Origin: Fonsecaea monophora
Taxonomy: Eukaryota > Ascomycota > Eurotiomycetes > Chaetothyriales > Herpotrichiellaceae
Length of the DNA: 30,501 nucleotides
Direction of reading: 5' to 3'
Assembly (NCBI RefSeq): GCF_001642475.1
Contig: NW_019174123.1
Coordinates: 1-30,501, forward strand
Shown here in pieces: positions 20,366 through 29,689 of the stretch (within the stretch, counting starts at the first letter, position 1; each line of letters starts with the position of its first letter). Made by a program: the position numbers and the translations under genes. The notes beneath the pieces are model-generated. The model did no database searches, was not told the DNA's origin, and was given only the letters and a program-made list of their open reading frames with translations.

Positions 20366-21311
20366 ATGACCGTCGCGTAAGTCAGGGGCCTTCTTCTCCA
20401 TATGAATACTGACACCTGCGCACAGAAGCTCCGACACGTCAACTTCCCCCTCGTCACCTCAGTACTCCCAGCTTCAATATCCACGGAACCACTCCTACCT
20501 ATCGTTCACCGAATCGGTCTTCGTACATGTCGACGGCACAAAAGTAACTGAGAAGGTCATTGGACAGGGTGCAACAGGGATTGTCATTGAGCAGGGACAC
20601 TACGCACTGAAGGTGCCTTACATTTCGAGACACATCAAGATTGATGGAGTACCCGTGGAACTGGGTTCCTTGACACCAAAGGAGGGCGAGTACGACGACC
20701 GAATTCCGGTCATTGAAGCGATTGGAGTTGAGAAGGCAATCTATCGAAGATTAGGTAGCCACGACGGTATTGTCCGCTGCTACGATCTCGAGACATCCGA
20801 CCCTTCGATCCGAATGGAGCGCATGAGCGGTGATCTTCGTCATTTTCTGAAGGAGCAGGAACTACAACTACCGCGCGGGACTCTGTTGTCCTGGTTTCTC
20901 CAATTGGCCCACACAATGGCCTATATCCACGAACACCGGATTATCATTGCAGATATTCGATTGGATAATCTCCTCCTCAACAACACTTTAGATGTGAAGT
21001 TTTGCGACTTTGGAGAATCAACCTTGATGCCGCTCGAATGGGACCTATCTGGGACTGACGAGCTTGGTTATTCAATCTTGAATGACATTGGGCAATTTGG
21101 CGCGGTAATGTACCAAGTCATCACCGGACGTGAGTGCAAATTCGACCTGACACGGGAGGGATCCGACAGTTTGTATTCAGGGCCACGACGAGATGACCTC
21201 CCGTCCACCGAATCTGTCTGGCTCCCCCATATCATTGAGAACTGTTGGACTTTGGGGTTTCAGTCCTCCAAGGAACTCGCCGCAGCGCTGGACCGGGCAC
21301 CACTTTCCTGA
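20366..21311 (+). CDS. Protein-kinase-like protein, 298 residues
   Basis: Two exons, 20366-20376 (11 nt) and 20426-21311, joined over a 49-bp intron (GTAAGT...CACAG), give 298 residues. Kinase motifs are all present: glycine loop IGQGATGIV (Gly50, 52, 55), Lys66 in YALKVP, Glu106 in VEKAIYRRL as the helix-C candidate, catalytic loop IIADIRLDN (Asp180, Asn185; HRD is replaced by IAD and the loop Lys by Arg), and CDFGES (Asp198). The C-lobe is short, with GQFGAVMYQVITG, and there is no APE motif, which marks the small kinase-like family widespread in Pezizomycotina. It may phosphorylate proteins, but the altered loop leaves activity uncertain. Without the mini-exon, no ATG precedes the glycine loop in frame, since a TGA lies in the intron. 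The first ATG has a weak context (T at -3). The frame is undamaged, unlike its two kinase-fold neighbours. Confidence 0.8.
20377..20425 (+). other. Intron after an 11-nt first exon
   Basis: Starts GTAAGTC, includes ATACTGACA as branch-site candidate and ends GCACAG. The upstream exon codes only for MTVA (the last codon is split GC|A). Confidence 0.7.
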
Positions 21312-22688
21312 AATCACGGTCTAAGATATCTGTAAGAGAAGACTGTTTCGCGAAAAGAAGGACATCGATGACCAATCTGGTATACAGTACACGCCTGTGC
21401 AGCAGCAACTGAGTGCCGAGGCGCTAGATGGCCTGACAACGCACGTTAGCCCATCAGTCCTCAGCCCTTTGGAACATAGTGGCCTGCTCCTCCAGACCGC
21501 GGAGAATCACCTCAGGATGGCATCTTCGCCCTGCAGGAAGGTCGACACACCCGGGCTTAACCAAGTCTAGAGACGCTTTTCGATGGTGAGACTCGGTGAG
21601 CGATCCGGGGCTCCCTTGGGGCCAATATCAATACCTGCGAGATTCTCCGCATCATAAGCAGGATCATGGCCCTATGGTCTCGAGATACCAGACTTGTGAG
21701 GTGCGGTATGTTGCTGAACGGAAGTACTGACAGCGCCACCATTATCGTCCACTGGAGAGGCATTGAAAAGGACTGGTACTTGTGCAAAGGCGCTGTATCT
21801 CTCCACACTCCCCCATACGTCTCTTTCACGTCCCCGTGATTCCACGCCTCTCCCAAGCTCTGTCCTCGAATCACCACTGGCAGCTTTGAGCTATCTTTGA
21901 GGTGTGGGAAAGCTCTTTGCCTCATCACGCACAGTTGGGCCACCCCAAACAACTGATACGTGATCTTTGTCAAGCTATGAATCTTGCCCACCTCAGAAAT
22001 GATCCGACACACAAACGAGGGCCTCCAGCTCATCGGCGATACATGCGAGGCGTGCTTTCAATCCTCCTTCACCAGGGGGGAATGAACGGATAACGGATCC
22101 GGGGACTTGTAGGTCGATATGGCGACGGTGAGAGGTACCATTCCTTGTCGCTTAGATGAAAATCGGGTGCGTACCAATGTTTAGAGTAGCAAGTTGTCAT
22201 AGCAGCAGAGAAGGATACATCTCCCAGCCACTGCAACCTGATTGCCTACTTCGACCATCGTCTCGTCATTGCCGTATGATTTTCTTTCGATTACTGAAAC
22301 CGGAAACGGGGTGATGGTATCAATATGATCCGAAAGGACATATTCGGCTGGCGGTTCGATCGAACCCCCGCCCGTCTGTAGGGTTGTCTTTCCCGTTTCG
22401 AGACAAGGTCTGTCAAAGACGAGTAGCGCATTCAGGACGACAAATTCTGACCTTGCTATGCTCCCAGCTCGGGGATTCTGGGCTGGCGTAGCCCTGTAAA
22501 AGGTAGAAGAGCAGCCTCACTCGTTGTCGCGTTGCAGGCTCTCGGCAATGCGGTCGGCCTCGTACTCGGCGTGCTCTGGAAGTTTCCTGGAGTCAACTAA
22601 CGGTTGGGAAAGTTGAGAGGCTGCGGAGGTTGTTGCGACCTAGTTTCGAGCCTTGTTCTCCAGTCCAGGTCAATGGTGAGCTCGCGGT
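21312..22688. other. Spacer without a supported gene
   Basis: A 158-codon minus frame at 21557-22033 has no motif and low complexity in parts. The stretch 22100-22688 has stops in all frames at short intervals. Confidence 0.4.
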
Positions 22689-22961
22689 GACTTTGAAGCC
22701 AAGCGGGACCCTACCAAGCTTCCTAACAAAGTTGAGACTCTTCTCCTCTATCTTCAGCGTCTAAACAACCGCCTCGAAGCGGCCAACTTCTCGTCTAGTT
22801 CTCCTCATAATACCGGGCTTCTGAACATGGGGGACAGAAGCTAGATGTCTCGAGCGCACGTTAGCCATCTCTTGGAGACCTTCCTCGCAGGCACTGCTGA
22901 TGGAAGGACTGAAGTGGCGCAGAGGTTGTTTCGGGAGGAATCAAGATGTCTGCGATGCTAG
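22689..22961 (+). pseudogene. Short decayed coding fragment
   Basis: One frame of 90 codons from GAC 22689 to TAG 22959-22961 reads sensibly: DFEAKRDPTKLPNKVETLL, YLQRLNNRLEAANFSSSSPH and, after a single internal TAG at 22842-22844, MSRAHVSHLLETFLAGTADG and EVAQRLFREESR. It has helical, charged character. No family is recognised. Upstream it is closed by TGA at 22677. Confidence 0.3.
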
Positions 22962-25139
22962 CTCGGAGTGGCGAGGACTTAGCCTGACGATAGGACGCCG
23001 CTCAGAGCCTCGAATCGGCCGCCAGATCATAACTCCGCATGAGTGAATTGGCTCACAGTCGTTAGCAGCCATGAGTCAGTTAGAACTCCAGGCGATTGCG
23101 GCCTGTGCCGTACGAAAAGGGGATCAAGTGAAAAGATGACTCTCCCAAAGGTCCAGAGTGCAGATCTCGCCACGAGCCTTGATGAAGGTGCCGTGCGTCA
23201 AGGTCAGCGTTGCTGGCAGCAATGCTCTGCAAGGGACAACGGGATCGTGTCTGTGTACAGGTAGCATCGTATAGAGCGAACGGACGGGATAGAAGATGTG
23301 CAGCCTTGTTCTGGTCTCGGGTTTGACAACATTGATTGGACCTGAAGGACGAGCGGACACCCTGAAATGACAGAGTGTGGCACTTGGTCTCATTCGGCAT
23401 CAGGATTCAGACACAGCAAACCGGAAATATCGAGCACGGTGAAGAACATTCAACTCGTTCGATTGCAGTCTTTCGGCTACCTGTTCCATCTGAGCAAAGT
23501 CAAGCTAATGCAACACAGTTAGCTGATGAACTCCGCGCCCAGGTCCGAGGAGTCGTGATGATACAGCCCAGGATTCCCAAAAGCCATCCAAGAAATGTCC
23601 ATTCATATCAAGGGCTTGAGTGCAACACCCGTCATAATTGTTCTGCAACTCTGGTCCCCGTAGAGACAAAGACACGGTATAACGCCCACGACAAGCCTCG
23701 AATACAAGCCTCGAATGATGAGTAGGGCAGAACCTGAGACCAAAACGGACATGGACGCGTCATTTCTTCTCGTGCATCATATCGCACCCAAGGCAAACAA
23801 GCTTGCGGGGCAGTCTCGTCTGGCAATTTCAATCTTGTTCCGAGAATATGGAGGTGTCCCATGACAGTCTCCCGGCTTGAGATATCGCCAGTCACACCCA
23901 AAGAGGATGCCGTCCTTCAAGAGACGTGATGACTGCACACCTCCACACTTTCAAACAGTGAAAGAGCCTCGCACGAGGACACGAACGGCACATGCGAAGC
24001 ATTCTAGTCTGCACCCTGCACCCGGAAGGTCAATCGTGGTGATTGTGTATCCTCATCTCTTAACTTGCCTCAGGCTGCGGTGGCATCGCCCGCCTCGGTC
24101 GCCGTAACCTTGCTCAAAGGGGCGATTGGAGGCGACATGACGCGGGTTTGGTCGGGGATCGACGGAGATGAGGTATGGCTGTCGCCGGGAGTCATTCGTC
24201 GTGTTTACTCAATGTCGTTGCCTACCTTGAGATAGGTTCCCGTATCAAGGACAGAGGGTTTCCTTCAAAAGATACCATCACATCTAAAGGCTGATGATGG
24301 GTGCGCTTATGGGGCGCTCTCTGTTGCTGTCAGCTCGAACACAATCACATCGCGTTTTGAGGGCTCAAGGAGTCGTGGAAACGGGCTTGCACCCAATTAC
24401 ACCTGATCAAGATGTTTGGTCTAGATGTGTCCATCTCTGTGCGTATCGCGTCAAAGGCCTGATTCAAAGTAATGTCGGTCAGACCGGAGAATGGGCTCTC
24501 TTTGCGCACGAAGATGACGTCGCGAAGAAGTCACCAGAAGAACAAAAGGACGCATGCAGGCCACGGGGTATAAGTTCAGGTAGTGCTCATTCAGACTGAT
24601 CGGAAGTATTCCACGAATGTTGTGCCTCTGCGCGTGCAACAGGGATGGGCCGTGAAGAACACATCGAGTCGTCGGCATTGAGAACGCAGGCCGGGACTAG
24701 TGAGACTTGGCACCTGAAGAGATGGTGTGGTAGCGCTGGTTAGCACGTGACCATCACGTGACCCGTACACTTAGATAGCTCCCAGTTGGCCCCTGTCAAG
24801 TGCTACAATCAGGAATCCCTTGGTCCTCGTTCGACCCTACAATGGTAATTTCACGCCAAGTCTCTACCCGTCCCCTCACAAGACCACGCTCTCCAAATTC
24901 AGTCCGTTCCCTCAGTCAGTATTCAAGACTTGGGTGCTTGCCAAGAGGACATTAAATCAAGTGGCTCGTCACGTGCGTAGCGCCATTTGCCGAGGCATAT
25001 ATGATAATCTGCCCTCCCCTCCCTTTGCCTGACTAAATTCATACTTTGTCCGCTGCTACATCCTTTTTCTACCACCGCGTTGCTTCCCTTTGGTTCACGC
25101 CCATGAAGAGGCGCAAGTCGTTCAAGATTAAACACAAGA
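22962..25139. other. Gene-poor stretch
   Basis: Only short overlapping frames are present (for example 23080-23400 minus and 24294-24599 plus), without domains. The stretch includes three CACGTG palindromes at its right end. Confidence 0.4.
24744..24762. promoter_or_regulatory. Paired CACGTGAC sites
   Basis: CACGTGAC occurs at 24744-24751 and 24755-24762, 11 bp apart (one helical turn), and another CACGTG lies at 24970-24975. Such pairs suit a bHLH factor bound twice on one face of DNA. No intact gene lies directly downstream, so the target is unclear; the sites could also be the end of an old element. Confidence 0.3.
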
Positions 25140-25830
25140 ACATATCCCGCGGTATGGCTCTCAAGACCTGATAGCCTGGCAGCTCAGGCCAACGAATATC
25201 TTCGAACGCTTCAGGTCGCCAGCCCTGACATCGCGGTCGTCCGAAGAGAAGTCTATTCCCTCAAAAATCGCGCAAAGGAAAAACAATTCGGCTCTGATGG
25301 CCCGCGATATGGCTCCGTGATACAGCCTGTTCTCGACTCAAGAGCTACTGGAACGGTAACGATGACTACTATGGGTCCAAATTTCAATTGGGAGCGGAGT
25401 GAGGACTACAAAGTCCTGCATGCATCTGGCAAGCCAGATCAGAAAGAGCTGGCTCGTCTCAAGACCGAACATGGCGAGGGGAGAAGCAGCCTGGCGCTGT
25501 GTCGCGCTGGTACCCTGGCGGAAAAAAAAAAATGAAAACAAAGTGCTACTCAACGTTTCTGATAGACGACCCAGCTCATTCTCTACAATTCTTCCTACAC
25601 TGCCAGGCAGGGTAGTTCACGTCGCTGGAGCGACGTTCCTCGATTCAGGGTCGCCTTCTCAAGTTACTCAACGCCTAGCAAAGCGGCACCCGAAGCCCTG
25701 GCAACTCCAGAACTTGAAATCCCAGAAGAACCCGAGCGGAATCACAAAGGTGAGATATTGAGTCGCCATCAGCAGACTGCCTCGACTTTTCCTTCTTCTT
25801 TGACCCCCCAAACGGATCCAGGCCCTCCAA
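25140..25830 (+). pseudogene. Decayed fragment, possibly transposon-derived
   Basis: One frame to 25532 reads LAAQANEYLRTLQVASPDIA, VVRREVYSLKNRAKEKQFG, then ELARLKTEHGEGRSSLALCR and stops at a run of 11 A (25522-25532). After that run, a different frame continues with YSTFLIDDPAHSLQFFLHC and stops; farther on comes a Pro/Glu-rich piece APEALATPELEIPEEPE. The change of frame at the homopolymer points to an indel. The spacing of VVRREVYSLKNR recalls the region between the DNA-binding and transposase parts of fungal FAR1/MULE-type proteins, but the match is weak. Confidence 0.3.
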
Positions 25831-26108
25831 CGCTTGTGTTGTTGGGCTCTTGGGGTGGCACAAGGACCAGTAGTCAAGGGTGCACGGCAACGACCGGCAG
25901 GCACCTTTATCAAAAGGTCATCGGTTGTAATAATGTGCATAGGACAGCTAGACACGCCGGAAGATCTACGCGTCGAACCCTTCATAGTCATGGAAATGCA
26001 ATACAATACCACTTAATTCGTTCCTATTAGAACATGCCACAATCATTTTACCAATGTCGAAATACAGCTGCCTTGTAGACAGAACCTAAAGCCATAGTCA
26101 CAATACAT

Positions 26109-27409
26109 TCAAATTGTCGAGGATTGGATAACCTGGCCAAGCTTATTCTGCGGAAAGCCTGGACCGTGAGTGCAACAAGCCGATGTGTGAACCAGATTCG
26201 CAATGAGCAGATGCGTACTCAGACGAAGAGTGAGGGAGGCATCTCCCAGAAGGCGCCCCGAATGAAAGTTGAGAAGACCCCCAAAGGTCGGGGAGGAAGA
26301 CTTGTTACCCTGGGTAATGTGTGGCGGTTGTGAACTTGGGATGTTGATCTCGATCGTATCGCAGTCGACTACCCTAGCGCTCAGGGTCTGTAGTTGCTTG
26401 CAAACGCCAAAAACGGTGAGGAAGTCCGAGCCTTGGCCGTGCTGATCTGCATCAATAATGGTGCTCACGGCAGGGTATGGTGTAGGCGCCATGATGCCTC
26501 CTTGGCCACCCCATGTAATTCCTGATGTTCTGTAGATGAAGCGGCTGCCTGGACCCAAGAACCACCGAAAGAGGTGTAGAAGCTGCTCCTTGGAGCGGAA
26601 GAGCAACGCGGAGCCAAAGATATCATACAGGTCCTTCGTCGAAGCCGTTTCAAGGAAGAAGCATCCGTGGGAGAGTGTGTTTTGTAGTAGACGGAGTGGG
26701 AATGAGCCAAGAGTCTGCAAAAAGACGAGAACTTCGGAAGTGGGTGGAAGCAATGGGAGTTCGATCGATGATGGAATCCCGAGGTCACTGGAATGATCCT
26801 CGTATAAAGTTTGCTGATGCACTGTTGGCACAACCATGGGCTTTTTGGTATGTAGTGCTGTGTCTTCCGGACAGGTCCTTTGGGATCCATTGACGGTAAT
26901 AATTGGCTCGAGGTTGTCCACCCCCTTCTCCGGGGCTTTCCAGCTGTAAGCATGGCCATCACTTGGAAATTCGGCCGTGCTGTTGGTGGGTTCTTGTAAA
27001 TGTCCCTGCGAATCGCTGACCCTTTTCGCTAAAGCCAGAGCCTGTTCCATAGAGCTTTTGACAGCAGTAATGAGACTTGATTGCTCTGTCAGAAGACTCT
27101 TGCTCTGGATGATATCGCCTGCAAGTGTCAAAAGGATGCCGAATATTTCGTCAACCGTTTGCTCGAGTTGCTGGGTTCGAGCGCTCAAGTGGCTTGCAGT
27201 AGTGCGTTGGCGCCTACGAAACCTTTTCTGGGCTTCGCGGTTTCTTTCTCGACGAATCTTCGCATATAAGTAGGTGTATATGACATGGCGAAGGGATCGG
27301 AAATCTTGAGCGGGAGAAGAAACGGCCGCCTTACCGAAGGATTTGGTGCCGCCAATGCTACATTTGAACCAGTCAGATTCCCACTGGATACAGATTGCGA
27401 GGTCTGCAT
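26109..27409 (-). CDS. bZIP transcription factor, Yap-type basic region
   Basis: Two exons, 27335-27409 and 26109-27257, around a 77-bp intron (GTAAGG...GCGAAG), give 407 residues. The first exon codes for 25 residues (MQTSQSVSSG...PNPS). The second begins in the basic region: IRRERNREAQKRFRRRQR, with N31-x-x-A34-Q35-x-x-F38-R39, the signature of Yap/Pap1-type factors. The zipper has Leu49, Leu56, Ile63 and Leu70, exactly seven apart. A second module at about residues 199-262 (FPLRLLQNTLSHGCFF, then IFGSALLFRSKEQLLHLF) resembles the C-terminal helical region of many fungal bZIP proteins. The protein should bind DNA as a dimer in the nucleus. No cysteine-rich redox domain of true Yap1 is seen. 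It is transcribed in the same direction as the neighbouring hydrolase, which lies 860 bp upstream; regulation of that gene is only a guess. Confidence 0.8.
27258..27334 (-). other. Intron of the bZIP gene
   Basis: Read on the minus strand it begins GTAAGGCGG and ends TATGCGAAG, phase 0, directly before the basic region. The unspliced frame from ATG 27409 would read on and stop within the bZIP region. The acceptor AAG is less common than CAG or TAG, so the exact end deserves support from RNA. Confidence 0.65.
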
Positions 27410-27844
27410 GATGTTTTCCGGGCAGCGGGGGTTCAAAGAGTGAAGAAGAAGAGGGTTTCTTTTACTTCGATGGGACGGCAAGGAGCACTCTCATAGACAG
27501 GATATAATTAACAAACGAGGTCGGCGAAGGAAAAGCTAAACGACAGATGAGGCTAAATGACTGAGGGGAAAATGGAGGGGAAAATTCCCGACTTGGCTGG
27601 GTTGATCACTAATCTATAAATTTAGCACAGCTACAGCGTAAAGAGAGACAGATGATAACTGATGTAATTAACCAACCCCCAACCCTTGTAAAACGAAAAG
27701 GACTCGACGCGCTCTACGTCGTCCAGCTAGAGTACAGCACCCTAGTAAAAATATCCGTCTATGTCACGTCGCCAGCACAGCACAAAGTGTTACAGCACTA
27801 ATAACATGAATACGAACTCGAGGAGAGTCTATCTGAGAGTTGGC

Positions 27845-27875
27845 CTGCCTGCGACGAGGTAATGGTCGCAGGCAG
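27845..27875. repeat. Perfect 11-bp hairpin
   Basis: CTGCCTGCGAC (27845-27855) and GTCGCAGGCAG (27865-27875) are perfect inverted repeats around a 9-nt loop. It lies in the spacer between the hydrolase 3' end and the bZIP start, just before AT-rich DNA and next to a CACGTG at 27889-27894. It could be part of a mobile-element end. I cannot assign it. Confidence 0.45.
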
Positions 27876-27934
27876 TGCGCGAAACAGTCACGTGCCAACT
27901 AGGTCTTAGCGGAACCGTGACAGTCTAACCTACC

Positions 27935-28260
27935 CTAACTGAGTATTTCCACTACTACTACTATTACTATATAGTAGATAGCGTATATAAAAGAGGAAGA
28001 TAAGGGAGAGGGGTAAGATAATAGAGATCTCTTATAGTAGAGTATATAATATAAGGAGAGAGAGAGAATTCTTCCCTTCTTCCTTTCTCTCCTTAGGTTT
28101 ATCCTCCTTATGTAAATGTAGTTAAAGTAACTAAAGAATAAGTAATAGTAGCTGAAAATCTAGTAGGTGGAAAAATCGTGGGGAAGACGGATAATTTTAC
28201 TAGGGTGATGTAATAAATAAGGTTACTCTTCACAACTATGGGTGCATCCCCTCCCTTACT
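27935..28260. repeat. AT-rich, TpA-rich block (RIP-like)
   Basis: Composition changes sharply from mixed sequence to runs such as TACTACTATTACTATATAGTAG and many TATA steps, with few CpA or TpG pairs. This is the mark of repeat-induced point mutation acting on an old repeat in ascomycetes. A 10-bp inverted repeat TAAGGAGAGA/TCTCTCCTTA-like pair lies at 28052-28095. No frame is open. It sits just downstream of the hydrolase gene. Confidence 0.55.
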
Positions 28261-28268
28261 ATGGTACT

Positions 28269-29205
28269 TTATAAATGGTTATGTAAGAAGTCGATCTGAG
28301 CAGCAATGTTCTTTTCGAACAACGCCCCCTCGTATAAACTAAAGTGACCGCTATCAAACCTCACCAACGCTTTTGGGTCTTTAGCCGTTTCAAACACCTC
28401 TTGCTGTTTGCTTGGACTGATAAGGGAATCGTTGGATGCGATCGCCATGAATAGCGGCTTGTTTAGAAACGGCACAAAGGCCGACGGTTCGGATCGAATT
28501 GCGTGAAACAGGGTTTGCATAGTGATTCGGTTTTCCTTGTCGATACCAAGTTCCTTGATATGTTGGTAGTAATGCCAACTCTCTTCTGTCGCCATCATGG
28601 CCGCAGCTGGATCAGGTTGAGCTGCATTGTACTCTTCTGGGAAAACAGGAATATAGGTGGGCTCCGATTCCGTCGTCGCTGCTCGGTCTTCATATATTCG
28701 GGCAAGCAGAGGCGCAGGCATTTGAGATCGTAGGTGGTTTCCGGATACGAATGGAACTTGTGTGATGACGACCTTGACCCTGGGGTCAACTGCTCCGGCA
28801 ATCAACGCGATACCACCCGAGAAGCTGGACCCCCAGATTGCAATACGTTCGGGGTCGATGTCGAGCTCTGTTGACACGTACGCAACGACATCATGAGTGT
28901 CTTGGGTTTGCTGGTAATGGTTTGAATGATGACGCGGAAGCCCATCGCTCAGTCCCCAGTTCCTATGGTCGAATGATACGGCAGCAATGCCAGCTTTCTG
29001 GAATGATTCTGCAAAACTCGGCAGGAAGTGTTCTTGGACGCCAGATAGCTATGAGACCGTATCATTATTATCACGCGTGACTGCGTACCGAGAGGAAGCT
29101 TACCCCGGCCGACAGGATTATCACGGGCGCCTTGGGACCTGCAGCGTAGAACCAAGCTCGGATTGTAGTCCCATCGTGGGTTTTGATTTCCAAGTCTTGA
29201 TGCAT
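28269..29205 (-). CDS. Alpha/beta hydrolase, AF380-like
   Basis: Two exons, 29104-29205 and 28269-29048, around a 55-bp intron (GTAAGC...TCATAG), give 293 residues. The start is in a strong context (CCACCATG). Catalytic residues are visible: nucleophile elbow IWGSSFSGG with Ser109 as the likely nucleophile, Asp241 in ASNDSLISP and His269 in DSGHFSLYEG. The early part, ILSAGLSGVQEHFLPSFAES with FDHRNWGLSDG, matches the alpha/beta hydrolases that include bacterial YcjY and fungal polyketide transferases such as AF380. It is a soluble enzyme without signal peptide. Function may be hydrolysis or acyl transfer; substrate unknown, and no polyketide synthase is in the window. It is undamaged although AT-rich blocks lie on both sides. 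Confidence 0.85.
29049..29103 (-). other. Intron of the hydrolase gene
   Basis: Read on the minus strand it begins GTAAGCTTCC and ends CTCATAG, phase 0, joining ILSAG to LSGVQEHFLP. The unspliced frame stops at TGA/TAA within the intron. Confidence 0.75.
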
Positions 29206-29689
29206 GGTGGAAGAATTGGGGAAGGATCAATTAGCAAGGGCTCTGAATTCTTTAGTATCACGCCTAGAACAAACCCTCTCGTGGTTTTATCCTCTATGTA
29301 GTTTCCTACAGGGTGTGTGAATATGTCAAAGCACCAAGGACTAACATCGGTGAAGGTTTGTCATTATTCCACACTCCCGAGGCATTTCTCCACACCCGTA
29401 GTGTCGCTACCGACGAATCCTTTACCAGGGTCTTTCCCTCCCCGATGGTTGTGGTGTCGGTAATTGCATCGCTGCTGTGGATTTCAGCTAATAGGTGCCT
29501 GCGACACTTATCACGGATCAAGAAGACAGCATGAGATATACAGAAACTAAGACACCATTGACTAGTCAAGATTTCTTTATCAATCTAGAAGCTCGAGGTC
29601 ATGTAGCTCTCTTGATGACCAGCGGGAAGGGGGCATGGGCTCCGCGAAGACCGAGAGACTATCCCGCTGCCCCTTTCCCCAGTTCCTAA
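29206..29689. other. Upstream region of the hydrolase
   Basis: This spacer holds no supported gene. Overlapping short frames on both strands show no motif. The promoter of the hydrolase should lie at its left end. Confidence 0.4.

Noticed and set aside
21557..22033. 158-codon minus frame
   Set aside because: No motif, no conserved block and no splice context; other frames read about as well.
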